64,000 bases of DNA from a virus. The notes under the pieces were generated by a model. It saw nothing but the letters and a program-made list of their open reading frames with translations. It searched no databases and had not been told where the DNA came from. The position numbers and the translations under genes are program-made. Where the stretch lies: the IMG/VR virus record IMGVR_UViG_3300047678_000069, positions 1-64,000 of that record; one strand, written 5' to 3'. Of the stretch, positions 51,217-59,974 are shown one piece after another (position 1 is the stretch's first letter; every line of letters starts with the position of its first letter).

Positions 51217-51657
51217 TTAGATCATTGTGAGGGTTAGAACAGCGTTCAAAGTGAACAAGTGACGCTTGGACTGACTGACAGCCTTTCCTGCGTCGATTGT
51301 TTGTGATGTTCTGGTAACGGCTTCAACCATGTAAGTGTTCAAACCAATCGTCACCAGTGTTCTTCTGAAGACAGTGTCCAGAATGTTTTCAATTAAAAGG
51401 GCTCGTGTTCTCGCGGTTTGATGATCAATGCCTCGCACTCTGATTTGAATGCCGGGATATTCGACCATCTCACCTGTGACTTGAATCCGACCTTGGAATT
51501 TTCCTGCTGTGTCATAGATCGTGATGCAGTTGTCTGGCAGATCAGGTTCATTGCTAATGTAGATCGGCCAGACACCATTTACTGAGGGAAGAGAACCGCC
51601 AGAGGATGCGATCAACGCATAACGAAGAATATCGGCAGGGGTGTGTGGTAGATTCAT
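51217..51657 (-). CDS. Tail terminator-like protein
   Basis: 146 aa. The pattern PDNCITIYDTAGKFQGR...EYPGIQIRVRGIDHQTA with a helix ENILDTVF matches tail-terminator/minor capsid proteins at the head-tail joint. It follows the gp10-like protein. Confidence 0.75.
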   Translation of the reverse strand: MNLPHTPADILRYALIASSGGSLPSVNGVWPIYISNEPDLPDNCITIYDTAGKFQGRIQVTGEMVEYPGIQIRVRGIDHQTARTRALLIENILDTVFRRTLVTIGLNTYMVEAVTRTSQTIDAGKAVSQSKRHLFTLNAVLTLTMI

Positions 51658-52004
51658 TTCTTCTCCAACGTCGTTTGAGCACTTGCCCTTAAAATACCAG
51701 TATCAACGGGAACCAATTTCTGAGACGCTGCCTGAAGCTTCAATCCGGCTTTGTAGAGAGCGGCCTCAACTGACATTCCCCGCTTAACATCCTCCCTTAG
51801 TCCCTGTTGGAGTTCCTTTCTCATCTCGCGGGCAGGTTGTTCCAAGAACTTCGCCTGCCCGCCGTTTGGATGAGACATGTCCAGATTTTCGTGTACGTGA
51901 ACTGCATACTCAGCAGAGTACGAGACCACGACAGTCACATCTGGACGTTGTTGAGCCAGCTTCCTGAGAGTTCTTGCGATACTCCCTGATTTACTGATCC
52001 TTAC
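51654..52004 (-). CDS. HK97 gp10-like tail completion protein
   Basis: 116 aa from the ATG at 52004. YSAEYAVHVHENLDMSHPNGG, KFLEQPAREM and the hallmark LVPVDTGILRASA identify the gp10/neck family. It completes the head-tail joint. Confidence 0.8.
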   Translation of the reverse strand, partial: VRISKSGSIARTLRKLAQQRPDVTVVVSYSAEYAVHVHENLDMSHPNGGQAKFLEQPAREMRKELQQGLREDVKRGMSVEAALYKAGLKLQAASQKLVPVDTGILRASAQTTLEKK

Positions 52005-52275
52005 CATGTCTTGAGTCCACCGTTGATCTGAGTGACATTCTGTCCAAAGCTTTCTCGAATGAGTTAACAACTCTTTCAATCTGCTTGGTTTGTTCTGACT
52101 CCTGTTTCAGGACCAGTTCACTGATTGCTTTCCTCTCTTCCGGAATTAACAGTGTAGTTCCATAGTAGAGGCCGCCTGCAATCAAGGCGAGTTGCATGAA
52201 ACTTATCACGTTGCTGAATGGCTGACCTTTGAACCAATGTAGCAACAGTTTCAATGATCCTTCTTCAAGCTGCAT
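51991..52275 (-). CDS. Small membrane protein (94 aa)
   Basis: The ATG at 52275 overlaps the previous stop. One hydrophobic segment FMQLALIAGGLYYGTTLLI is followed by a coiled-coil-like tail (EQTKQIERVVNSFEKAL). Possible holin-like or spanin partner. Confidence 0.55.
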   Translation of the reverse strand: MQLEEGSLKLLLHWFKGQPFSNVISFMQLALIAGGLYYGTTLLIPEERKAISELVLKQESEQTKQIERVVNSFEKALDRMSLRSTVDSRHGKDQ

Positions 52276-52567
52276 TGTTTGGGTATATCCTATTCTTGAG
52301 CCAGTCGATGATCGAACGTTCAAACATCGAGATGAGAAAACGTAAAATCCATGGAGACATATAAATCAAGATGGCTTCCACAAATTGTTGAGGGGTTTGA
52401 GACGGATCATAAACCTCCTTTGCTATGTCGACGATTCGCTGGATCTTCTTTTGCTTCTTGTCAATGGAAGATCTTAGCCTTGGATTTCTGGTTGAAGCAT
52501 AAAGGCTCTGGGAGCAATTGTGAACTTCATAACAGGAAATTCTTAGACCAGTCCAGTCTGGATTCAT
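52265..52567 (-). CDS. Hypothetical protein with amphipathic/hydrophobic C-terminus (100 aa)
   Basis: A basic middle (RSSIDKKQKKIQRIV) and a hydrophobic segment AILIYMSPWILRFLISMF. The start overlaps the upstream gene's stop (ATGA). Probable membrane association. Confidence 0.5.
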   Translation of the reverse strand: MNPDWTGLRISCYEVHNCSQSLYASTRNPRLRSSIDKKQKKIQRIVDIAKEVYDPSQTPQQFVEAILIYMSPWILRFLISMFERSIIDWLKNRIYPNNAA

Positions 52568-52848
52568 TTAGGCTTGAGCTCCAAGTCTATCGGAGAGTTA
52601 TTGATGTTGATGTTTATGCCAGATCCAGACTTGGTGATCTCGGAGATTGTTGTGAGGATTCGAATGCCCGCAATTTTGGCTGAGACCTTTGCGGGAGGAT
52701 CCAGAGTAACTTTTCCTTTGGAGATTGTTATAGTCTGGACAGGAGACAGGTCAAGAAGATTTTCTTCATGCTCGATCTTTCCCGTACTGAGCAAAGAGCT
52801 CAGCACCTTGAACAGTACGGGAGAGATGTTGATTTCACGATCCAGCAA
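52564..52848 (-). CDS. Hypothetical protein with TTG start (94 aa)
   Basis: GGAG lies six bases before the TTG. Mostly beta, with a stretch ININININNSP-like (GINININNSPIDLEL). Lies in the lysis-like block. Function unknown. Confidence 0.55.
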   Translation of the reverse strand: MLDREINISPVLFKVLSSLLSTGKIEHEENLLDLSPVQTITISKGKVTLDPPAKVSAKIAGIRILTTISEITKSGSGINININNSPIDLELKPK

Positions 52849-52866
52849 TTGAAACTCCTTCAGAGC

Positions 52867-53538
52867 TCAGTTCGGGCACACTCCGCCGGGGCAGGATGAA
52901 TAGAAGAATCTGGATCGTCCGCTTCGCCTTGTTGAGTATCGCTGTTGTTTCGGTGTTGAATAGGTTCTGACAGGCGAAGCCCTTGAAACTGTTTTCGAAG
53001 CCTTGGTTGAACTGTTGTGAGCATTGTCGTGGAGGATTTCCATTTCCTTCATCGATAGGTTGTTGACTACGATGCCATGTTCTTTGAGATGCCTTTCAGC
53101 TTCTGTCGTTGACACGTTCCAATTACCTTCCCAATTCCATCTGGGACCGGGAAGTCTTTCGACGATTGATTCAGTGATTATGGTTCTGATGACGGGCTTT
53201 GGTGGATCCGGTTGTTTCAGCGGTTCTGGTTCTTGAACCTCTTTACTAGGGATCGGTTCTTCGGCTTTAGGTTCAGGTTCAGGTTTCGGCTGGAGATTAG
53301 TGACCGCTTCTTCAATGCGAGCAAGGATTTCTTTCTGCTCATGGAAACCTGCTTTCGTGTCAGCTTGAATCGCCAGTTGAGTTTCTTTCAGAGCTCGTGC
53401 GAACGCTGCATCCTGAATCTTGGTCAGTGTTTCATCCTTGGTTTTTGTCAGATTAGTGTCGACGGGAGTGATACACGAACAGCCGATCATCGAGACAGAA
53501 GCAACAAGAATGAACAGTAACAAATTTTTGAATCTCAT
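52867..53538 (-). CDS. Putative lipoprotein (223 aa)
   Basis: Signal peptide ending VSMIGCSC, a lipobox with Cys20. A helical segment, Pro/Glu-rich linker and a basic Ser/Arg C-terminus ending PGGVCPN follow. Could be an o-spanin-like envelope lipoprotein; not proven. Confidence 0.65.
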   Translation of the reverse strand: MRFKNLLLFILVASVSMIGCSCITPVDTNLTKTKDETLTKIQDAAFARALKETQLAIQADTKAGFHEQKEILARIEEAVTNLQPKPEPEPKAEEPIPSKEVQEPEPLKQPDPPKPVIRTIITESIVERLPGPRWNWEGNWNVSTTEAERHLKEHGIVVNNLSMKEMEILHDNAHNSSTKASKTVSRASPVRTYSTPKQQRYSTRRSGRSRFFYSSCPGGVCPN

Positions 53539-53551
53539 GGGATTTGTTCCT

Positions 53552-54358
53552 TTACTTGAAGTAAGGGGAATTTGAATACCAATCTACTGGAGTGGCTTCT
53601 TGATTCCCCATCAAACCAATTGCGGCGGTGTTTCTGTGCTGGAGCATTTGTCTCCAAGCTTCTGGAGTGATTAGGTATGGGCCGTCAGCATGTGAATTCG
53701 CGGCACGAAGATTTCCATCTTTGTCATAGCCAAGAACGCACATAGCATGACCACCAAGGATCCTGTTTGAAGCTGGAGCAAACTTTCTGACGATTCGGTC
53801 TTTCGGGATCAGTCCGGAATACCATGAAATGCCAAACGAGAAGAAGCCACCACCACCAATGTAGTCAAGGCATTCATCATGGTCTTGAGGAACTTGCCAG
53901 ATTGACTTTGCACGGTAAGCTTTTGCTGCCTCATAGTTTTCTGAGGAAAGGATCCTTGCTCGATCCATTTGACCGGGGTATGAACTTGGATATCCGGTGA
54001 GTTCTTCTTTCGGACAACCAACACCAACACCAATCTTTCCTCCGCCGGAAATTGTTGATCCACTGTCACGTCCAAGCAATCCGTCAATCTTTTGGGTTGC
54101 GAGATATGCAAAGATTTCTGACAGTTGAACACGTTCGCCTTTAACGAAGGCCAGACGTTCAAGTCCACTTGAAAGAGCATGACCCTGACATGAACCAATC
54201 TGACCTTGGTTTTCTGTTCGGTGCCATGAAATATCAACTTCTGCAGGGCGACTGAACGCTGACCACTCTGCAGTTTTCATTGGGGCTTGAGGCAGGTTGT
54301 ACAGGAACATCCTGTTCTCAAGGTCGAGACGACAATTGTTAACAGCGAAGTTGCTCAC
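53552..54358 (-). CDS. Papain-like (C1A) cysteine peptidase
   Basis: 268 aa with a full papain-type catalytic set: Gln51 (oxyanion) in ENQGQIGSCQGH, nucleophile Cys57, His204 in GGHAMCVLGY and Asn221 in AANSHADGPY. It lacks a signal peptide and a long propeptide. GTG start overlapping the previous stop. Unusual in phage; position among holin-like and lipoprotein genes suggests a role in lysis or entry. Confidence 0.85.
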   Translation of the reverse strand: MSNFAVNNCRLDLENRMFLYNLPQAPMKTAEWSAFSRPAEVDISWHRTENQGQIGSCQGHALSSGLERLAFVKGERVQLSEIFAYLATQKIDGLLGRDSGSTISGGGKIGVGVGCPKEELTGYPSSYPGQMDRARILSSENYEAAKAYRAKSIWQVPQDHDECLDYIGGGGFFSFGISWYSGLIPKDRIVRKFAPASNRILGGHAMCVLGYDKDGNLRAANSHADGPYLITPEAWRQMLQHRNTAAIGLMGNQEATPVDWYSNSPYFK

Positions 54359-54723
54359 TTGTATTCCTTCAGAATCTTGGAATGAAGTTTCAGGTCATAG
54401 CCACCATTGGTTTCAAACGCTTTCTTTTCATTTGAAGCGATGGTGTCAAAGGCAACTTTTCGCATTGCCTCTTGACCAGTAGCCAAGTGGTTCCACACTT
54501 CTGTTTCAGTTTTCAGTCCTCCTGAATCGATGAGATCAGCGGTGTCATGATTGTGTTTGATCCACAGTCGTTCGTAGTCATCGAACGCTTTTGAAACAAC
54601 CTCGCTCGAGATTGGGTCTGGATCAGGTTTGGGGTTTGGTTTGTTGTCGTTGGTATTGATCAGCAATGAACCGATCAACGCCGCGATACCAGCGATGGTT
54701 CCGATCAGTTGTGTTCGGGTCAT
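54355..54723 (-). CDS. Membrane-anchored protein (122 aa)
   Basis: An N-terminal signal/anchor (TQLIGTIAGIAALIGSLLI) with a Pro-rich linker and a helical soluble domain. Overlaps both neighbours by four bases. Part of the lysis-like block. Confidence 0.65.
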   Translation of the reverse strand: MTRTQLIGTIAGIAALIGSLLINTNDNKPNPKPDPDPISSEVVSKAFDDYERLWIKHNHDTADLIDSGGLKTETEVWNHLATGQEAMRKVAFDTIASNEKKAFETNGGYDLKLHSKILKEYK

Positions 54724-55190
54724 TTTGGTTCCTTGTTGTCATCTGAAGTTTGTTTGTCGAACATAGTCCTTGAGGTTGCGATTTTGTTGCGGCTCAGGGC
54801 TTCGTTCAAGCGATCAACTTCAGCGTGCAAAACTTCGAGTTCACCCAGACCCTTGAGGATGTAAGAAATCTGGATTTCCGCTGGTGCGGTTGTACAGTTC
54901 TGAACAATCATCAGAGCATATGCTGCAGCTTGTGGGTTGCCAGCATTGCCGATCGGGTTTGCGGGGTTTTCGGGGTTGGTTGGTAATTGGGTTTCGTGGG
55001 GCTTCGGATTTTGCGTTTTAAGGGCTCTGGCTTGCGTTTTAAGGGCTTGCAAGTAGCCAAGCGTGGTTTTTACTGCCGGAATGGCAGCGAAGCTTGCAAG
55101 GGCCAGCAGAGAGCCAGCAAACAAAGCATATTTCAGCAGGGTTTGCGGGTTGGGTAATTGGATTGAAATTTCAGCGATTTGTGGCCACAT
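54720..55190 (-). CDS. Membrane protein with repeated TQ motif (156 aa)
   Basis: The ATG at 55190 is chosen. One hydrophobic segment (LLKYALFAGSLLALASFAAI), then the duplicated ALKTQARALKTQ, an Asn/Pro linker and a helical end. The DNA has a direct repeat CTTGCGTTTTAAGGGCT. Function unknown. Confidence 0.6.
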   Translation of the reverse strand: MWPQIAEISIQLPNPQTLLKYALFAGSLLALASFAAIPAVKTTLGYLQALKTQARALKTQNPKPHETQLPTNPENPANPIGNAGNPQAAAYALMIVQNCTTAPAEIQISYILKGLGELEVLHAEVDRLNEALSRNKIATSRTMFDKQTSDDNKEPK

Positions 55191-55197
55191 GGCAGGT

Positions 55198-55368
55198 TCA
55201 GCCCCTTCCTGTCTTGTCAACAATTCCCCAGATGACACCGATCAATGCAATGGTTCCGCCAACGATTGCCGTGGCAGTTCCTTCATCAGTGATTCCGGCT
55301 GAAACAGCGGCACCACCAAGAATAGTCATTACGTGTCGGATGATACTGAAAACCATGTCCTTGTTCAT
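55198..55368 (-). CDS. Holin-like small membrane protein (56 aa)
   Basis: The ATG at 55368 has AGAGG seven bases upstream. FSIIRHVMTILGGAAVSAG and AIVGGTIALIGVIWGIVDK are two hydrophobic helices with a short loop containing DEG. This is the pattern of a frequent small holin-type family. Would form membrane lesions at lysis. Confidence 0.7.
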   Translation of the reverse strand: MNKDMVFSIIRHVMTILGGAAVSAGITDEGTATAIVGGTIALIGVIWGIVDKTGRG

Positions 55369-55382
55369 TGTAGAACCTCTCA

Positions 55383-55754
55383 TTAAACGTTTGTTGGAAG
55401 TGTGTCTGTGAAGCGGGTAAGGTTTGATGAATAACGTCGGGCACGTTGCTTGATGTCTGGAGTAACAGAGGATGTTGTGATTTGATACAGTTCAAGGTTC
55501 ACTGCGGGTGATGGAAGATCACGAAGATTCCCACGCCATAGAATAGAACCAAGAACCATTGAGGAGTTCGTGATGATTGTGTCTGGTTTCGATTCGTTTG
55601 AGTTTTGGGATTCACCAGACACGCGAGTGAGGGTTGGCCACTCCACGTCTATCTCTACTGGGGAAGAGACCGTGACTTGGTTGTAGTCGTCGACGCCAGC
55701 TTTCACCCACAAGACAGCTTTCAGTTTCTTTTCAACACGCTCAACTCTCGACAT
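55383..55754 (-). CDS. Putative head-tail joining protein (123 aa)
   Basis: A basic helix at the start (RVERVEKKLKAVLWV), then beta-rich sequence. Lies between the head and lysis-like genes in the connector position. Family unsure. Confidence 0.5.
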   Translation of the reverse strand: MSRVERVEKKLKAVLWVKAGVDDYNQVTVSSPVEIDVEWPTLTRVSGESQNSNESKPDTIITNSSMVLGSILWRGNLRDLPSPAVNLELYQITTSSVTPDIKQRARRYSSNLTRFTDTLPTNV

Positions 55755-56118
55755 TGGAATTTTCCGGTGGGTGGTCTCTCAGTGGTAATGTCTTGCCAGC
55801 GAATTCATGAGTACAGTCAGTAAGGTATTCAACTAATCCTCCGCGGATGAAAGTGTGACACTTCATGTCGACGCGGTGGCTGGTTCCGTCCGGGTCTTTC
55901 TTTGTGTAGTAACTGGTGGTCAGGATACTTGGTGAAAGTGTTGGCTTTTCAACGTCCATATTCCATGTCCACATTGGATGCATACCGGGGGTGTTCACCT
56001 TGATGTACTGTTCATGGAAATGTCCATGCATCAGCAAGTGAATGTGGGTTGCGGTTTGTGGTGGGCAAGTGTCGAAGCGATTAGTGACAGGATTGTGAAT
56101 GCAGGGGCGAGCCTTCAT
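55741..56118 (-). CDS. DUF6527-like protein (125 aa)
   Basis: The ATG at 56118 is preferred. WTWNMDVEKPTLSPSILT, CHTFIRGGLVEYLTDCTHEFAGKTLPL matches the DUF6527-type pattern common in phages. It has His/Cys that could bind metal. Unknown role. Confidence 0.65.
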   Translation of the reverse strand: MKARPCIHNPVTNRFDTCPPQTATHIHLLMHGHFHEQYIKVNTPGMHPMWTWNMDVEKPTLSPSILTTSYYTKKDPDGTSHRVDMKCHTFIRGGLVEYLTDCTHEFAGKTLPLRDHPPENSNVES

Positions 56119-56555
56119 GACCACATCTCACGATAGATTGAAGTGTAGGATTCATACTCCTGTTCAGTCGAACCAATCCAAACCATTCCAAGGGTCTTCT
56201 TCCCACCATCTTTGATTTGTTGCTGGAGTTTTGCCAAATACATCGTGATATCCAACAACATAGCTGTTTGCCCATATTGTGTCGATTCGAACAGCATTCC
56301 GAATTGACCCTGAAAGCTTCCTGATGCACCGGATGTTGACTTTGAAGTTAGGAGTTGATCGCGGTGAGCGTACAAGTGGGCTGCAAGCCATGTTTCAATC
56401 TCCTTCAGATCATTGGCGTCCAACAGTCCTGTGTAATCGTTTGACGAGATCTTATTCACTAGAACACTGGCTGCTCTGATGAACGGGTTGACATCGATGT
56501 CTATATCTGTGCTGATTATGTCCCTTACTAAATCTTCAGTTGTTCTGATTGGCAC
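56115..56555 (-). CDS. Head completion/adaptor-like protein (146 aa)
   Basis: GTG start with GAGGA eight bases upstream. TTEDLVRDIISTDIDIDVNPFIRAA and a helical bundle (ETWLAAHLYAHRDQLL) recall head-tail adaptors. Position between capsid and neck genes agrees. Confidence 0.6.
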   Translation of the reverse strand: MPIRTTEDLVRDIISTDIDIDVNPFIRAASVLVNKISSNDYTGLLDANDLKEIETWLAAHLYAHRDQLLTSKSTSGASGSFQGQFGMLFESTQYGQTAMLLDITMYLAKLQQQIKDGGKKTLGMVWIGSTEQEYESYTSIYREMWS

Positions 56556-56565
56556 AGCTTTGTCC

Positions 56566-56612
56566 TCTTATAAAAACTGATCAGGGACTTACTAACAAAT
56601 CTCTGATCAGTT
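56566..56612 (-). terminator. Terminator upstream of adaptor gene
   Basis: A long stem AACTGATCAG/CTGATCAGTT extended by three pairs (56575-56587 with 56600-56612). The minus strand continues TTTTTATAAG. It lies 20 bases before the next start codon. Confidence 0.8.
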
Positions 56613-56662
56613 GGTTTTCCTCGTTATGTGGGTCGGTTATGTGTGTCGACCGACGTGCAAAC

Positions 56663-57202
56663 TTAGATGCCTGCAGCAACCAATGTCTTGATGATTTCAG
56701 CTTTGAGTTTTGCAGAGCCGAGATCAACTTCGCATTCTTCAGCCAGCTTCTTCAACTGGTCGACGGTCATGTTCTCGAGTTCAGTCGTGTCCTTCGTTGG
56801 ATCTGATTCATCACCTTCAGCATCGTCTTCAGTGTCGGCTTCACTTTCCTCAGAGGGAATTTGTTCCTGAGGGAAAGGAACACCGAGTTTTGGAAGAGCC
56901 AGTGGTTCAAGGTTCAGCGGATTGTTGCCGTCTTTGAAACCAGAGGTCGCAGCGGCCTGTACCTTGGCAGCGTTTGAGTCAGCGATGATTCCGGGGGGGA
57001 GTTTGTATTTGACTCGAGCGGTGTCGAGCAACCGTTCAAACTTCAGTGAGCCGGGGGAGTTGTGCTTTGAAAGATCTTGTTCGGATTCGAATGTGTCGCC
57101 GGGAACGTAGACTACAAGTTCTTGAGATTCAGGATTGTTGGGATCGGTGCTTCGCGAAAAGGCGTGCTTTCCACGAAGAAGTTTCCACTTTGAAACAGCC
57201 AT
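56663..57202 (-). CDS. Head-block protein with SAP/Rho-N-like C-terminus (179 aa)
   Basis: A beta-rich N-terminus, an acidic middle (SEESEADTEDDAEGDESD) and a C-terminal MTVDQLKKLAEECEVDLGSAKLKAEIIKTL, a SAP/LEM-like helix-hairpin that may bind DNA. GGAG upstream. Directly follows the capsid gene. Confidence 0.65.
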   Translation of the reverse strand: MAVSKWKLLRGKHAFSRSTDPNNPESQELVVYVPGDTFESEQDLSKHNSPGSLKFERLLDTARVKYKLPPGIIADSNAAKVQAAATSGFKDGNNPLNLEPLALPKLGVPFPQEQIPSEESEADTEDDAEGDESDPTKDTTELENMTVDQLKKLAEECEVDLGSAKLKAEIIKTLVAAGI

Positions 57203-57229
57203 TGAGTTTGCTCCTTAGTGCATGTTTAT

Positions 57230-57283
57230 CAAAAGAGAAAAGAAAATGACTGGGGGCTGAGGAGGACAACTCAACCCCCAGTC
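57230..57283 (-). terminator. Terminator after major capsid gene
   Basis: A perfect 9-bp stem GACTGGGGG/CCCCCAGTC (57248-57256 with 57275-57283), an inner TGAG/CTCA, then minus-strand ATTTTCTTTTCTC. It probably limits readthrough and lets capsid mRNA reach higher levels. Confidence 0.85.
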
Positions 57284-57327
57284 TGACCAGTTGGATTACA
57301 ACTGGGAGGGAAACTGATTGTGAAGAA

Positions 57328-58506
57328 CTATGATGTCGTTCCGTGACAGATACCACAGTTCCCGTTGAAGTCTGCCAGCAAGCGAGGCACTTGGATTGCG
57401 AGCACTTTGAAGTTGACTCGCATTCCGCCCTGTGATTCCCACTGAACAGTCGTCGGTTCCATACCATTGATGGCCTGAGCAACGTCGCTGGTCATCTGGA
57501 CCAAGAGCAGATTGAACGTTGAAGTGAAGAAGTCGAGACGACGAACCGAACTGATGTTCTCGATGGACTGAAGACGCTGACGTAATGTCTGGTTGGGAGA
57601 GGTCATACCACTCGTGGCCAGAGCATAATAGTCATTGTCAAGGTAGCGATCCCAGTCCTTGCTGTGGTACAGCATGTATGGACCATAGCAACCTGCATCA
57701 TAGAGAAGGTCACGCATTGCCAGAACTTGACCGACCGTGTCAGATGGTTTCCAGCCACCACCGGAAGGAGCAGTCACCGAAGTGTACGTGGCTCGTTCAG
57801 GGAAGTTGGTGTAACCGTAGACGGTTGGAGCTCGGCTGTATTCCGTGGCTGCACCATAGGTGACGCCAGTGACCATGCCGATCAAGGTCTTTTCGATCTT
57901 TTCAGCGATTCTTCGACCGGCACGTTCTGCCTGACGAACATCCAGACCAACACCTGAGTTTCGGGAGATTGTCAGACGACGCTGAGAAAACCAGAAGTCA
58001 GAGTGAGTGATTGGAAGTGGAGTTCCTTCAAGCTGGAAGCGAGTCGAATCACCACGACCTTCGGTCATTCCGTCCATGTCAACCTGAGCTTCACCACCAT
58101 CAGATTCAGTTTCATATTCGAGGACCATCTTGCCCATCGCGTTGAAACCGCCGATCTGTGAAGCTGCCATCAGGTCGGTCCATGCACGTAATCGCTGGCG
58201 ATACGCACGATGAACCTGACGATCGAGTTGAATCCATTCATCCTTTCGGAGGGTCGTCGAGTTGATGACCGGAAGATCGATGTCACGATCACGAAGATCC
58301 TTGACAAGAACTTCTTCGTAGACTGGTTCAAACAAATTCGACTTTGGGTTGAACTTGGTTCGGCCAGTGTTGACAGTACACTTTTTTCGACCATCAAGGT
58401 CGATGTACTGACGACGGAGACCAGTCTCATACCGAACGCCGGGTGTCGTGAAATCGACGCCGACTTCTCCGGGGTTGAGACTGTTGAGTACAAAGTCTGT
58501 AAACAA
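57328..58506 (-). CDS. Major capsid protein
   Basis: 392 aa. ITHSDFWFSQRRLTISRNSG, VDMDGMTEGRGDS, ALRMRDLLYDAG-like helix (LAMRDLLYDAGCYGPYMLY) and LDNDYYA fit the HK97-fold, encapsulin-like capsid class. The TTG start has GGAG eight bases upstream; no ATG is available. Flanked by scaffold/decoration genes and its own terminator. Confidence 0.85.
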   Translation of the reverse strand: MFTDFVLNSLNPGEVGVDFTTPGVRYETGLRRQYIDLDGRKKCTVNTGRTKFNPKSNLFEPVYEEVLVKDLRDRDIDLPVINSTTLRKDEWIQLDRQVHRAYRQRLRAWTDLMAASQIGGFNAMGKMVLEYETESDGGEAQVDMDGMTEGRGDSTRFQLEGTPLPITHSDFWFSQRRLTISRNSGVGLDVRQAERAGRRIAEKIEKTLIGMVTGVTYGAATEYSRAPTVYGYTNFPERATYTSVTAPSGGGWKPSDTVGQVLAMRDLLYDAGCYGPYMLYHSKDWDRYLDNDYYALATSGMTSPNQTLRQRLQSIENISSVRRLDFFTSTFNLLLVQMTSDVAQAINGMEPTTVQWESQGGMRVNFKVLAIQVPRLLADFNGNCGICHGTTS

Positions 58507-58582
58507 GGTTGAAACTCCTTAAAGCGGAAACAGAGTAATTGGGTTGAAGGGTTGAACGAGCGGAGATTCCGCGATGAGGATT

Positions 58583-59074
58583 TTAATAACCAGTGAAGAT
58601 CACGTGAACCAACTGGTTGGCGGTTGGGTCAATGATGGTTTCGAGCAACTGGAACGGTTCAGTTTCTGGAGAACCAGTCGTTGCGATGAGAAGGCCGGTC
58701 GTGTCATCGACGATCAGCATTTCACCTTTCGTGTGGTCGTCTGCCGTACCTGAAATATCTGCGAGGAGAAGATTGAATTCTTCGCCGGGCATTGGAACGT
58801 AGCAGCGAACAGCATCACCCGCAGCGTAAGCCGTGGTTTGATTGATGCCACGAAGAGAATCCATGTCAAGGATCAACCATGGACCCTTTGGACGACCACC
58901 GTCGGCATCAGCATTGTAGAGTTCAAAAGTGAATCGACCATTGTTGTCGATACCAGATGAAGCCTTGATCTGAAGAATGGTTCCAGGCTTTGGCGTGATG
59001 CCAATGTCCAGCTTTCCTTCAATCCACCGACCCTTGGGATCAGCAGTAACAATAATATCAGAACCACGTGCCAT
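58583..59074 (-). CDS. Capsid decoration-like protein (163 aa)
   Basis: Beta-rich, DAVRCYVPMPGEEFNLLLADISG and GEMLIVDDTTGLLIATTG. Position right before the capsid gene is usual for decoration proteins. GGAGAG lies seven bases upstream. Role inferred. Confidence 0.7.
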   Translation of the reverse strand: MARGSDIIVTADPKGRWIEGKLDIGITPKPGTILQIKASSGIDNNGRFTFELYNADADGGRPKGPWLILDMDSLRGINQTTAYAAGDAVRCYVPMPGEEFNLLLADISGTADDHTKGEMLIVDDTTGLLIATTGSPETEPFQLLETIIDPTANQLVHVIFTGY

Positions 59075-59147
59075 TTATACTCTCCTGAATAGTGAATGTG
59101 TATTTGATGAAGCGAACAGAAACGAAAGTGATGGTTGGGCTGAAGAC

Positions 59148-59912
59148 TTACTTCAGGGCTTTGGCAGCTTCTTCCCAATTCGTGGTCGGCGGAATCAGCA
59201 TTCCGGTCTGACTTTCTGTGGTCTTCTTATTGATGGTTGGGTTGCCTGCACCAGAGAAGTTGAATCGTGCTGAAACGCCGGGGATCTGATTACCGGGTTC
59301 AATACGATTTTTGCCATTGTTGGCCACGGGTTCTGGCTTCTTCGGAATCAGACTGACCATGACTTTCAGCTTGTTGAGAGATTCACCGGCAAGGTTTGCA
59401 ACCATTCCCTTCTTCTCTCGATCGTTGAGATCGGAGTTGTCGATCAACTTCTTGATCAATTCAGCTTTCTGATCGTTCATGACGTTTGCTGCATTAGCAA
59501 CAACTTCCTGAACTTCAGCGGGGGCTGAATTCATCCACTCGTCGAACGACTGTGGCTTTGACTGTGGCTTTGGTTGACTTGCGGAACCGCGATTCCCAGT
59601 CATTGGCTTTTCACCTTTCTTTTTGTTGTGGGAAGCACCGCACTTTGAGCAAACCATCCCATCGCCGTTGCCGGTCGGGGTTTCATCTTCATTGGTGACA
59701 TCTGTTTCATCAGAACCAGAATCGTCGTCATCAATATCGTCATCATCATCATCATCATCGTCTGGTTCAGTGTTGAGGGTTGCGTCTGCGAAATTCAGAA
59801 GAGCAACATCGGTCATGGCTTCGATCGCGGGCTTACCATCTTCGGTGATGATTTGATTCGCGACCAGCGATTCAACAATTTCCTGACGATCTTCAGGAGT
59901 CAACTTTGCCAT
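59148..59912 (-). CDS. Scaffold-like acidic protein (254 aa)
   Basis: The ATG at 59912 (GGAGAG upstream) is preferred. An acidic Asp run from ATC repeats (59735-59763), a CSKCG pair, and a helical C-terminal part (IKKLIDNSDLNDREKKGMV) resemble a scaffold. Lies between DUF2213 and capsid genes. Confidence 0.65.
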   Translation of the reverse strand: MAKLTPEDRQEIVESLVANQIITEDGKPAIEAMTDVALLNFADATLNTEPDDDDDDDDDIDDDDSGSDETDVTNEDETPTGNGDGMVCSKCGASHNKKKGEKPMTGNRGSASQPKPQSKPQSFDEWMNSAPAEVQEVVANAANVMNDQKAELIKKLIDNSDLNDREKKGMVANLAGESLNKLKVMVSLIPKKPEPVANNGKNRIEPGNQIPGVSARFNFSGAGNPTINKKTTESQTGMLIPPTTNWEEAAKALK

Positions 59913-59974
59913 CTCTGGCTCTCCAATCAAAAGTAATGAACAAGCGAGCCAGAATGGTCGCTCGGTGAAACGTT

